Shown here piece by piece: positions 35,521-44,105 of a stretch of DNA of 64,000 nt. The notes beneath the pieces are model-generated. The model saw only the letters and a program-made list of their open reading frames with translations. It was not told the origin of the DNA and made no database searches. The stretch is from G963662675 sp963676845 (GTDB taxonomy: Bacteria > Bacteroidota > Bacteroidia > Bacteroidales > Prolixibacteraceae). The stretch spans positions 1 to 64,000 of the forward strand of contig CAXXKK010000003.1 of NCBI GenBank assembly GCA_963676845.2. The letters are read 5' to 3'. Made by a program: the position numbers and the translations under genes. Position 1 is the stretch's first letter; the number at the start of each line of letters is the position of its first letter.

Positions 35521-36765
35521 TTATTGTTTGATATTATAAACCATTAATACATCACCGTGTCTCATAAACATTTTACCATCAAACAGGTAAGGATGAGCCC
35601 AGTGAGTTCCGCTTCCTTGTTCAACCACAAATGAACTTACCACATTGAATCCAGTTGGTGTTGGTTCTACAAGTCCGACGTTTCCGCGTTTTTCATCGTA
35701 AACGTAAAGCATGCCATCTGCATAAACCATTTCACCTTTTGAGTTCCATTCTTCATCGTACATGGTTTCTCCGGTTTCCCAGTCAATACATCCCCAGGCA
35801 CCTGCATTGTTATTAATCCAGTATGAACCATACAGGTATCCGTCTAATTCAATTAAGCCATGGTGGTGATTATCTAAAAGTGTATTTGAGTAAACTTCCT
35901 CAATGGAAGAAAGGTCATCGCTTACTTTTACCATTTTGGCAACATAATCATAACCGATAGATAGGAAGATCATATTTCCTTTTACAACTGGAGAGTTTGC
36001 CCAGATCATTCCATTTGGTTGCCATCTCCAGACTGAAGAATCAAAGAATTTATAGGTTGATTTAATGTCTCCATTTTCAGGGTCAACGATGTATAAATCA
36101 CTGGCATTGGAAGCAACAATGTAGTCTTTCCCATTGTATTCGTGTATAATTGGTGAAGCATAGCCTCGTTGTCCGCCAGTACTTTCTGTTTTCCAAATTT
36201 CTTCACCTGTCATTTTATCCAACGCAACCATGTTAGTTACAGGGCCGGCAGGAGAACAAATAACTTTGTCATCTACAATTAGTGGAGATTCAGAAACACC
36301 CCAAGTGTGATAGTCTGCCTGGTATTCTTCATCAACATCTTTGTACCAGATTGTTTCACCTGTGTTCGCATTAATGCATGACATTTGTCCCTGTCCGCTG
36401 ATGATGTATAGCCTGTCACCTTCAATAGTGGCAGAACCTCTGGTGTCAGGATATGATTGATTCCATGAATCACCATATTCAACTTTCCATTGTAGGTTGC
36501 CATCGAAGTCTATACAGGTAAGCCAGTCTTTTTTGTCAACTTTTCCTGAAGCATAAATGTATTTTCCATTGGTAATTACAGATGACCAGCCATCTCCAAT
36601 CCCTTCGTATTCAAGGATTAGTTCAGGACCATTGTCAGGCCATTCTTTTAAAAGACCGGTTTCTGGAAATTTACCATCCCTGTTAGGGCCTCTGAATTGG
36701 TAAATTTGGGCATTACTTACAAATGCAAACGATAGTACGATAGTAAAGAGGAATAGCTTTTTCAT
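35521..36765 (-). CDS. Secreted PQQ-like beta-propeller, first gene of the redox operon
   Basis: 414 residues. A signal peptide MKKLFLFTIVLSFAFVSNAQ precedes IYQFRGPNRDGKFPETGLLK, a family-defining FRGP start. Blades include GNLQWKVEYGDSW, GETIWYKDVDEEY and a C-terminal FMRHGDVLMVYNIK. It is a periplasmic or surface PQQ-like propeller of unknown ligand. It is the promoter-proximal gene; TATATTTG (minus strand 36812-36819) lies about 47 bp upstream. The divergent CarH-like regulator is 588 bp away. Confidence 0.88.
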   Translation of the reverse strand: MKKLFLFTIVLSFAFVSNAQIYQFRGPNRDGKFPETGLLKEWPDNGPELILEYEGIGDGWSSVITNGKYIYASGKVDKKDWLTCIDFDGNLQWKVEYGDSWNQSYPDTRGSATIEGDRLYIISGQGQMSCINANTGETIWYKDVDEEYQADYHTWGVSESPLIVDDKVICSPAGPVTNMVALDKMTGEEIWKTESTGGQRGYASPIIHEYNGKDYIVASNASDLYIVDPENGDIKSTYKFFDSSVWRWQPNGMIWANSPVVKGNMIFLSIGYDYVAKMVKVSDDLSSIEEVYSNTLLDNHHHGLIELDGYLYGSYWINNNAGAWGCIDWETGETMYDEEWNSKGEMVYADGMLYVYDEKRGNVGLVEPTPTGFNVVSSFVVEQGSGTHWAHPYLFDGKMFMRHGDVLMVYNIKQ

Positions 36766-36811
36766 ATCTCAGTTTAGTTTAAATTTCAGAACTCGTTAAA
36801 GGTAAAACATT

Positions 36812-36819
36812 CAAATATA
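36812..36819 (-). promoter_or_regulatory. Candidate -7 element of the redox operon
   Basis: Minus-strand TATATTTG, a full TAnnTTTG match, lies 47 bp upstream of the first propeller ATG. No TTTG box occurs at 19-21 bp, so an activator or alternative sigma factor may be needed. Confidence 0.5.
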
Positions 36820-37352
36820 TCATGCCAATCTTGTACGATAGAAAACAATCGGAGTTTGAGACGTTTTTATCGGTGTAAACACTCCCTTGATAATCTTCTT
36901 TTTTGTCCAATTAGCTTTTAATTTTTTGTTGCACCCAAATTTATCAAGTAAAACTGTAAACACCCAGATATATAGGCAATTTAAGCGATATCTAAATAAT
37001 TAAAATTGTTAACAAATCTTATGTTTATTAAATCTATTAAGTGGTGTGGGTGGTGATCGTTTGTTGGTTGTAAGTGTCAGAAATATAGTGTGTTGTTGTT
37101 TTGTTTGTGTGTTTGATCATATATTGCTTAAATATTGGATTTTTAAATTTTTTTAATATAAAACTGGATATGATTGAATAAATCCTAACAGGAAGATGAT
37201 TAAACCCTTTGAATCTGGAGAGATTGTTATTTTTTGGGGATGATTGTCAATATGCACTCATTGAAACAAAAAAGCTGTTATTGCTGTTTATATGGTGTTA
37301 CAAGTTCTATGATTACAACTTAATGCTGTCATCGGAATTAAAAAGAGAGTGA
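36820..37352. other. Divergent intergenic region, GT-rich on the plus strand
   Basis: About 530 bp with no gene. 37040-37118 is strongly GT-biased and nearly C-free on the plus strand (GTGTGGGTGGTGATC-like, then TTGTTGTTTTGTTTGTGTGT). 37300-37321 holds two TTACAA words 15 bp apart (GTTACAAGTT and ATTACAACTT), 30-50 bp before the regulator ATG, a possible MerR site. Confidence 0.45.
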
Positions 37353-38225
37353 ATGAGTACTTATACGATCAAAGATCTCGAAGCTTTATCTGGCATTAAA
37401 GCACATACTATAAGGATGTGGGAAAAAAGGTATGACCTCCTCAAACCAAATAGAACAGAGACTAACATCCGTTATTATAGCGATGCTGAATTGAAGCGGT
37501 TGTTAACTATTTCTCTTTTGGTAAAGCATGGGTTTAAGATCTCTAAAGTTGCCTTATTTGATGACAAAAGGTTGGCTGAAGAGGTGTTGCGGATAAATGC
37601 TACTTCAACAGAAGTTGAAGATTTGCTGGAGCAGTTATTGATCAGCATGCTGGATTTTAACATTGATAAATTTGAGAGTATTCTTGATGAGCAATCAAAT
37701 AAAATAGGTTTTGAGGAAACGATGCTTCGGATTGTGTTTCCCTTCTTTGAAAAAATAGGAATTTATTGGCAGATTGGTTCTGTCTTTCCAGCTCAGGAAC
37801 ATCTTGTATCGAATTTAGTACGGGAAAGAATCCTGATGAACTCGAAGAACATAAAGACGAGTTCTTCAAAAAAAGCAATTCTTTTTTATCTTCCTGAAAA
37901 TGAAATGCATGAATTAGGTATTTTGTTTTATAATTACATCGCTAAAAAAGAAGGACTAAATACGATATATTTAGGAGCTAATGTTCCTATGGAAGACTTG
38001 CAGGGTTTGGCCAATTTAACTTTTATTGACTTTGTTTGTACTGCTTTTATAAATGCGGCAGATAAAGATAAAATGGAGAGTTATTTTAAAGAATTGTCGT
38101 TGATTTTTAAAGGTAAATCCATACTTGTTTCGGGAGAGCAAGTGATTCAGAATAAACCTAAGTTGCCCTCAAGTTTTAATATAGTATATGATGTAAGCAC
38201 TTTCAGAAAATATATAATGAAATAA
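37353..38225 (+). CDS. MerR-family regulator with B12-binding domain (CarH/LitR-like)
   Basis: 290 residues. An N-terminal MerR winged helix (IKDLEALSGIKAHTIRMWEKRY) is followed by a four-helix cap with Trp139 and Glu149-His150 in the exact W-x9-EH spacing of photoreceptor CarH. A Rossmann-like cobalamin domain has E184-x-His186-x-x-Gly189 (NEMHELG), the lower-ligand histidine motif. In CarH, adenosylcobalamin drives tetramer formation and repression in the dark, and light releases it. The key residues are all present, so B12 binding and light sensing are plausible. No carotenoid or photolyase genes are in the window. It is divergent from the redox operon. Confidence 0.88.
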   Translation: MSTYTIKDLEALSGIKAHTIRMWEKRYDLLKPNRTETNIRYYSDAELKRLLTISLLVKHGFKISKVALFDDKRLAEEVLRINATSTEVEDLLEQLLISMLDFNIDKFESILDEQSNKIGFEETMLRIVFPFFEKIGIYWQIGSVFPAQEHLVSNLVRERILMNSKNIKTSSSKKAILFYLPENEMHELGILFYNYIAKKEGLNTIYLGANVPMEDLQGLANLTFIDFVCTAFINAADKDKMESYFKELSLIFKGKSILVSGEQVIQNKPKLPSSFNIVYDVSTFRKYIMK

Positions 38226-38238
38226 GCTGATTCATTTA

Positions 38239-39168
38239 CTATCTTTTTGTTTCCCAATTGTTAAAAGTTGAAATATTTGCAAAAGTACGTTTAAGTGCTT
38301 TGGCGTATTTATATTTTGGATAACCAAATATAACAATGATTCCTGCGGGCGATTTTTGTGGGATTTTCCATTTTGTTTTAAGCTCTTTGGCTCCTCGTTT
38401 TAAAAAAGGATCTACACAGCCAATCATGCAGGAACCTAGGCCAAGGCTTTCGGCAGCAAGCATGGCATAAGTAGCTGGAATATATGGATCGGCAATGTCG
38501 GAGTAGGGGCTTGCTGAGAAATAAATTGCCAGGGGAGCATTGTATAATAAATGATTGATGCCTTTTTGTTTATCATCAGTTAAGCCTTCAACTAGTGGGT
38601 TTACAAAGCTTTTCATCATTTTATAAGTTTCTTTACCAGAGAATCTCCAAATCCACAACCATCGTTTTGAAAGCATTCCTTTGATTTTTGTAATATGTTC
38701 TATTACATCTTCCGAAAATTCACTTACTTTTTTTGTTCCTTTAAAAATTGTCAGATATACATCGGACGGAGGAATTCCCATTGGTGCAGTTTGGGTTGCT
38801 TCAACAATTTTTGAAATAAGTTCTTCTTCAACATCTTTAGATTTAAAGTCACGAATACTTCTTCGTCCTATCATCAACTTATATAATTGATCATAGTTCG
38901 TTTTTTCTTCTTTGGGAGGAATTGGGATCAAATCATCAGATGAAATTTCCCTTCCGGTTACAGTAATTGCACCTGTTGGACATATAGCCATGCATTGACC
39001 ACATCCAAAACAATCAAAAAATGAGTTTTCATTAACAATCATTTTGCCTTCTTTAATTGTTAAAGAATAATCTTTGCATATGTTTGCACATAAGCCACAG
39101 GAGGTACATTTATCGTAATTGATATGTATTTGTCCTTTTTCTTGAGTTCTTGATGTTATGATTGCCAT
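38239..39168 (-). CDS. Ferredoxin-nitroreductase fusion
   Basis: 309 residues. Two N-terminal [4Fe-4S] motifs, CTSCGLCANICKDY (about 21) and CFGCGQCMAICPTGAI (about 54), precede a nitroreductase domain with IGRRSIRDFKSKDV (FMN-binding start), QTAPMGIPPS and the C-terminal YAMLAAESLGLGSCMIGC. This FeS-NTR fusion should take electrons from ferredoxin-type donors to reduce an unknown organic substrate via FMN. It is convergent with the CarH-like gene, separated by 13 bp. Confidence 0.9.
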   Translation of the reverse strand: MAIITSRTQEKGQIHINYDKCTSCGLCANICKDYSLTIKEGKMIVNENSFFDCFGCGQCMAICPTGAITVTGREISSDDLIPIPPKEEKTNYDQLYKLMIGRRSIRDFKSKDVEEELISKIVEATQTAPMGIPPSDVYLTIFKGTKKVSEFSEDVIEHITKIKGMLSKRWLWIWRFSGKETYKMMKSFVNPLVEGLTDDKQKGINHLLYNAPLAIYFSASPYSDIADPYIPATYAMLAAESLGLGSCMIGCVDPFLKRGAKELKTKWKIPQKSPAGIIVIFGYPKYKYAKALKRTFANISTFNNWETKR

Positions 39169-39231
39169 GCCTAATCTTTTTTCCTAATTTAGTGAAGATT
39201 AAACTTTTCGCACTGGAATAAGTTGATAAAA

Positions 39232-40194
39232 ATGAAAAAGATTTTAATTATAGTAGTTACAGTTTTTCTTTGGGGATATTCAGTTGATGCACAGAAGCGG
39301 TATCTGGATGAAATAACTGATGCAGTTGATATTGGAACGTATACCTATTCTGTAAAAGATGGGGAAGAGTTGAAGTTAGATGTGTACACGCCGATGTACG
39401 ATTCGGAATATGAACGTGCTACATTTATCTATGTTCACGGAGGTGGATTTCAGTCAGGAAGCAGGGATGAGCCATTGATACAGGATTTTTGTAAGGATAT
39501 TGCTAAAAGAGGTTATGTTGTTGCTTCAGTTTCTTATCGGTTAACAAGAAAAGACACAGAAACAGGTTTTGGATGTGATTGTGATGCAATGGATAAGCTG
39601 GCTACATTCGATAATGCGACAATGGATTTACAGGATGCGATTTTCTTTTTAATTCAGCAACGCGAAATGTTGGGTATAGATCCTCAAAAAATTATTTTGG
39701 CAGGGAGTAGCGCCGGAGCAGAAACTGTTCTAAACACAGCTTATACTCCACCAATGTGTTATGATCTTCCTTCAGGACCAGTATCTTATGCAGGAGTTAT
39801 TTCTATGGCTGGTGCAATTCCCAGTTTGAATGTGTTGTATGAAGAGTCTGCTATCCCTTCTCTGTTTTTTCATGGAACCTGTGATGAGCTAGTTCCATAT
39901 GCTACTGCACCACATCATTATTGTGATGAAGATGATCCCGGTTACCTGGAGTTAAATGGAGCATATTCTATTGCAAATAAATTAGATGAATTAGGAACTC
40001 CTTATTGGTTGTATTCCGTATGTGGTGGTGATCATGGTGTTGCGACTTCTCCAATTTATGAGAATGTTGATGATATTCTTCAGTTTTGTTATGATTTTGC
40101 GATAAATGGGAGTAAGGAGCAAATAAGAACAATTACTCCGTCAGAAGTAGCTTGTGAAAACACTGCTTTTAGTTATGATTTTTGCAATGAATAA
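39232..40194 (+). CDS. Secreted alpha/beta-hydrolase (esterase-like)
   Basis: 320 residues from the ATG at 39232 (MKKILIIVVTVFLWGYSVDAQ), a signal peptide. The oxyanion motif HGGGFQSGSRDEP near residue 72, the nucleophile elbow GSSAGAE near 163 and a late HGTCDELVPY with GGDHGV supply a Ser-Asp-His triad. It resembles carboxylesterase/acetyl-xylan-esterase-like HGGG hydrolases. Numerous cysteines (FGCDCDAMD, MCYD, CDE) are unusual and may form disulfides. It is probably periplasmic or surface. It is followed 12 bp later by the EEP gene; the two may be one transcript. Confidence 0.85.
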   Translation: MKKILIIVVTVFLWGYSVDAQKRYLDEITDAVDIGTYTYSVKDGEELKLDVYTPMYDSEYERATFIYVHGGGFQSGSRDEPLIQDFCKDIAKRGYVVASVSYRLTRKDTETGFGCDCDAMDKLATFDNATMDLQDAIFFLIQQREMLGIDPQKIILAGSSAGAETVLNTAYTPPMCYDLPSGPVSYAGVISMAGAIPSLNVLYEESAIPSLFFHGTCDELVPYATAPHHYCDEDDPGYLELNGAYSIANKLDELGTPYWLYSVCGGDHGVATSPIYENVDDILQFCYDFAINGSKEQIRTITPSEVACENTAFSYDFCNE

Positions 40195-40206
40195 AATTCA
40201 AGTCCT

Positions 40207-41040
40207 ATGAAAAATAAGTTAGTTATTCTCATTTTCCTTTCATTTATAAGTACATTGACTCAGGCAATTGATATGAAAGTAATAACTTATAATATTCGGG
40301 TTGATGTGCCAGATGATGGTGATTTGTCCTGGACTTCAAGAAAAACTGATGTAATTGATTTACTTCAGTTTTATGAGGCTGATATTTTTTGTTTGCAGGA
40401 GGCTTTGATCGATCAGATCAATGATGTAGCAGCTTATCTTCCAGGCTATGATTGGGTTGGGGTAGGACGAGATAATGGTGTTGCACAAGGCGAATTTTCA
40501 CCTATCTTTTATAACTCTCAAAAGTATCAGCTAAAAGAACAGGGGTGGTTTTGGCTTTCCGAAAGTCCTGAAAGACCAAGTATAGGTTGGGATGCTGCTT
40601 ATCCTCGTATTTGTACTTATGCTTTATTTGAGAATTACGACAATCATGATAATTTTTGGGTCTTTAATACTCATTTAGACCATTTGGGAGATACTGCCCG
40701 TATTGAATCAGTGAAGTTAATTCAGGAGAAAATTTCTGATCTTACCCGACGCAGAGATCCTGTAATTCTAACTGGCGATTTTAACTTTACTCCGGAAGAT
40801 CCACCATATGAAATTGCAATAAAAGAACTTGATGATAGCCGGGAGCGATCAGTATTGTCTCCTTATGGTCCTGAAGGTACATTTAATGACTTTGATATTA
40901 ATAGTGAGTTGGATCGACGTATCGATTTTATTTTTGTTAATAAAAATATAGTCGTAAATAAATACGGCGTTATCTCAGATACTAAAAACCGAAGATATCC
41001 TTCGGATCATCTTCCTGTTTATGTTGAAATGTCATTTTAA
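40207..41040 (+). CDS. Secreted endonuclease/exonuclease/phosphatase-family protein
   Basis: 277 residues. A signal peptide (MKNKLVILIFLSFISTLTQA) precedes the EEP core: VITYNIRVD, FCLQEAL (metal-binding Glu), NTHLDHLGDTAR, LTGDFNFTPEDPPY and SDHLPVYVEM. The fold hydrolyses phosphodiester or phosphomonoester bonds; the bacterial subgroup with GEFSPIFY often acts on sugar phosphates, lipids or nucleic acid outside the cell. It lies 12 bp after the esterase. Confidence 0.88.
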   Translation: MKNKLVILIFLSFISTLTQAIDMKVITYNIRVDVPDDGDLSWTSRKTDVIDLLQFYEADIFCLQEALIDQINDVAAYLPGYDWVGVGRDNGVAQGEFSPIFYNSQKYQLKEQGWFWLSESPERPSIGWDAAYPRICTYALFENYDNHDNFWVFNTHLDHLGDTARIESVKLIQEKISDLTRRRDPVILTGDFNFTPEDPPYEIAIKELDDSRERSVLSPYGPEGTFNDFDINSELDRRIDFIFVNKNIVVNKYGVISDTKNRRYPSDHLPVYVEMSF

Positions 41041-41161
41041 TTTTGGTCGTCAATAATTTGTAATCATTCTATTTTTGTGAAAAATGATTTTTTTGTGCTT
41101 TCAAAGATTTCAAGGTTAGAATAAAATAATAATTTTCGCACCAATAAATTATTGTTTTAAA

Positions 41162-42069
41162 ATGTACGATATTATTGGAGATGTACATGGTGAAGCCGAT
41201 AAGCTTATCGAATTGCTCGAAAGTATGGGCTATTCACAGGTAAATGGAATTTATTGTCACCCAAAACGTAAAGCTGTTTTTGTGGGTGATTTTATTAACC
41301 GTGGACCAAAAATCAGGAAAACGATCCGGATTATACGGGCGATGGTTGAGACTGATTGTGCGTATGCTATATTGGGAAATCACGAAGTTAATGCAATATA
41401 TTATAGTTCCGTAGACAAGCAGGGAATGCACTTAAGTAAACGATGGTCTCGTTTGCATCTGTCACTGGCTAATACTTTGTATGAATTTTCAGGTCGCTCG
41501 GATGAATGGAAAAGCCATATTAAGTGGATGAGGAAATTGCCTATGTTTCTTGATTTAGGCAAGATTCGTGTTGTTCATGCATGCTGGCAGGATGAGAATA
41601 TTCAGATATTGAAAGAAAACCTTCCTGAAACAAAGTTGAAAAAATCAGTATTGAAAATGGTTGGTAGAAATCATTCTGAGGTTGCCCGTGCATTTTGGGA
41701 AACCTGTAAAGGGATTGATTTTCACCTACCCAAGGATTTGTTGGTATACGACAATAAGGGGAGGGCACATCGTTCGTTTCGTTCCAAATGGTGGGTAAAT
41801 CCTGATGGCATGACTTTAAAGGACTTTCTTTTGAGAGTCGCTTTGATTTACCTGCTTACTCTATTCCGCAGGAAATATTACCAGTTCGTGATGATTATCC
41901 GAAAAATGGGCCAATTGTGTTTTTTGGTCATTATTGTTTGAGGAATGGCGGTAATATAATTCGTCCTAATGTTTGCTGTGTGGACTCATGTATTAGTCGA
42001 AATGGTAAGTTAACTGCCTATAGGTGGAGTGGAGAGAGAGAACTGAAAATAGAGAATCTTATTCGGTAA
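41162..42069 (+). pseudogene. PPP-type metallophosphoesterase, split by a -1 frameshift
   Basis: The first frame (41162-41941) has DIIGDVHGEADKLIELL, FVGDFINRGP and LGNHEVNAIYY, the PPP/PrpE-like metal motifs, and HACW. After MTLKDF the reading moves one frame: SFESRFDLPAYSIPQEILP, then VFFGHYCLRNG and a stop at 42067-42069. One T seems missing in GACTTTCTTTT near 41821-41830. The repaired chain is about 302 residues, close to bis(5'-nucleosyl)-tetraphosphatase PrpE-type enzymes. The GHY histidine that completes the metal site is in the second frame. A sequencing deletion is the simplest reading. Confidence 0.83.
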
Positions 42070-42144
42070 CAGGAGGTTGAATAAACGCTTTTTTTATGCC
42101 TTTTTAAACTGTGTTTTTCTGTTCAATTTTTTTAGTTTTTCCTA

Positions 42145-42174
42145 TTGCAGGAAAAAAAAGAAAGTATATATTTG
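42145..42174 (+). promoter_or_regulatory. Promoter of the tRNA-Asp pair
   Basis: TTG (42145-42147), then 19 bp, then TATATTTG (42167-42174) matches the Bacteroidota -33/-7 promoter in both boxes and spacing. It lies about 110 bp before the first tRNA-Asp. Confidence 0.75.
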
Positions 42175-42284
42175 CAAAGCCTTTTCGGAAGAGGATTTCA
42201 GAAGGTTTGTTCTTTAAAAAAGTGTTGTATGTTTTAGCTTGAAAAGCTTGGTTTTATTGAATACTGAAGCTTTTAAAAAAATCT

Positions 42285-42358
42285 GGTGCGGTAGTTCAGC
42301 TGGTTAGAATATCGGCCTGTCACGCCGGGGGTCGCGGGTTCGAATCCCGTCCGCACCG
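42285..42358 (+). tRNA. tRNA-Asp (GTC), copy 1
   Basis: A complete 74-nt cloverleaf: GGTGCGG acceptor pairs with CCGCACC, the anticodon loop CTGTCAC reads GTC, and the T arm is GCGGGTTCGAATCCCGT. Discriminator G. The CCA tail is not encoded. It is identical to copy 2, 28 bp downstream. Confidence 0.97.
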
Positions 42359-42386
42359 CTCATTAATTTACAACACTTTTTATTTT

Positions 42387-42460
42387 GGTGCGGTAGTTCA
42401 GCTGGTTAGAATATCGGCCTGTCACGCCGGGGGTCGCGGGTTCGAATCCCGTCCGCACCG
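42387..42460 (+). tRNA. tRNA-Asp (GTC), copy 2
   Basis: It is identical over all 74 nt to copy 1, with the same GTC anticodon and discriminator. The two share the promoter at 42145-42174, and a 21-bp hairpin follows 1 bp later. Confidence 0.97.
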
Positions 42461-42461
42461 C

Positions 42462-42510
42462 AATTCAAAAGAGCTTATTTCAATATGAAGTAAGCTCTTT
42501 TGAATTTTAT
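42462..42510 (+). terminator. Strong hairpin terminator after the tRNA-Asp pair
   Basis: A 21-bp stem (42462-42482 with 42486-42506) around an ATA loop has one G-T wobble and is followed by TTATCC. The arms begin AATTCAAAAGAGCTTA. Confidence 0.88.
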
Positions 42511-42624
42511 CCTTCTCTATTCAATATAAACTTGGATCAGTTTAAAATCCAGGGGGGATCTAATTTTGAATTTACTTAGATATTAAAACATTTGCCCTTC
42601 CGGGCAGGACCTGATTTTTGTCTC

Positions 42625-43991
42625 TTAAGAAACATCACTCACAGGAGATAGCTTATACCCATATAAAGATGCCTGTTTTTCAATATATTGAATTCTATTT
42701 TTATTGTAAGTTTTAAAATATGATTCAGCTGTTAATGGGTTAAATTCTTTTCTATTTTTCACCATCTCATAAAATATTATAGCAAGTTTTCGTGCAGTTG
42801 CTTTTGTCGCAATTTGTGGGCCGTTTTTAGCTTTCATGCGTCTGTAGTACTGACCAAGCCAATGGTCGCTCCGCTGTAATGCAAATGCTGCCATTAGAAA
42901 AGACTGTCCAGCTTTGTTCTTCTTTTTACTCCTCTTAGGTTTTAACAGCTTACCCCCAGAAATGCGGTTATTAGGTGCCAAATTAAGCATGAGGTAAAAT
43001 GCTTTTTTGTTTTCCACCGGCTCATATTGATACCAGTCTCTGAGATTATTTCGATGGCTGTTAGCTCACTAATACCAAAAATTTTTGTTATATCTATCCC
43101 AAGAATATTATATAAATATTGAGATCCATTAAAGTTGAGTCGGTTCTTACTGTATACCTTGCGCTTCAATTTGGTTGCATTGTCGCTTTTTTTGCTTTCA
43201 TTTTCAATCCTTTGCAAAGTCTTCTCTATTTGAATATCACAATCTAAGATCTTACCCTTGAAAATAAGATATAATTCGTAGGCTTGTCTTAGTTCAAATA
43301 GATGTTCTTCTCTCCAGATACCTTTTAATGATTTTATTAAATCTTCTCTAGACGCTTTTACTTTAGGGTCTACATGAACGATCAATTTTTCAGGGTCACG
43401 TTCTCCTTTGAGTATTGCATTTATTATTGCCTGTCCTGATTTACCACAAATATCAGCAAGGACATTGTGTAATTTGATATTCATTTGTTCAAAAGCTTTC
43501 TGCATATGCAGTATTTGCTGAGAATAACTTTCAGTCAATGACTTTCGGTGCCTTAAATATGTTCTCAATTGCCTTGTAATATTGTCTGGCTGAAAACTAG
43601 CATTTAGCAGTCCAAAAGAATGCAGTTCCTGTATCCATTGGCAATCAAGTACATCCGACTTTCGTCCACTTACATTCTTTATGTGGCGGGCATTGACCAG
43701 AAAAACTTCAATGTCATATTCCTCAAGAATAAGGAAAAGCTGAATCCAATATATACCTGTAGACTCCATCGCAACGGTGGTAATTTTACACTTGAGTAAC
43801 CATTTTGCCAAATCATGAATATCATCAGTAAAACTACCAAATGAACGAACAGGTTGCTCGCACCTGTCAGCCGGGACAGCGACATAATGAACCTCACTAG
43901 CGACATCAATCCCTGCTGCATCAGGATTTAATAACTTTAATGTTCTCTTTTCCATTACTTTAATTTTTGTTAAAGCTCTTTGCCCAGCCAT
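42625..43991 (-). pseudogene. IS110-family transposase (DEDD, Transposase_20), -1 frameshift
   Basis: Repaired length is about 455 residues from the ATG at 43991 or 443 from 43955. The DEDD part has AGIDVASEVHY, AMESTGIYW and SDVLDCQWIQEL; the Transposase_20 part has GISELTAIEIISETG. The first frame ends SRWKTKKHFTSCLIW. The second resumes LNLAPNNRISGGKLL, the C-terminal segment expected to hold the catalytic serine. One G seems missing in TCATGCTTAATTTGG near 42988-42993, so HFTSW-LNLAPNN would be intact. IS110 recombinases are guided by a bridge RNA made from non-coding DNA of the element. No second copy is in the window. Confidence 0.88.
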
Positions 43992-44089
43992 TAGGATAAA
44001 ATTACTCTCTTAAGCGGGATCACATAGTGTCACCAATGATATAGTCAAAAACAGCTGGAACCAGACTTGACAACGGGCAATTGCGCACC

Positions 44090-44105
44090 AGACAAAAATC
44101 GGGTC
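44090..44105. repeat. Inverted-repeat partner on the transposase 5' side
   Basis: AGACAAAAATCGGGTC, the inverted match (15 of 16) to 42608-42623 next to the transposase stop. Confidence 0.75.

Noticed and set aside
36812..36840. Sigma-54 promoter (TTGGCAT...) upstream of the redox operon
   Set aside because: The -24-like GG has no GC at the required -12 distance.
42625..43991. Programmed frameshifting in the transposase
   Set aside because: IS110 enzymes are single-frame proteins; no slippery heptamer is at the break, and other genes here show similar errors.
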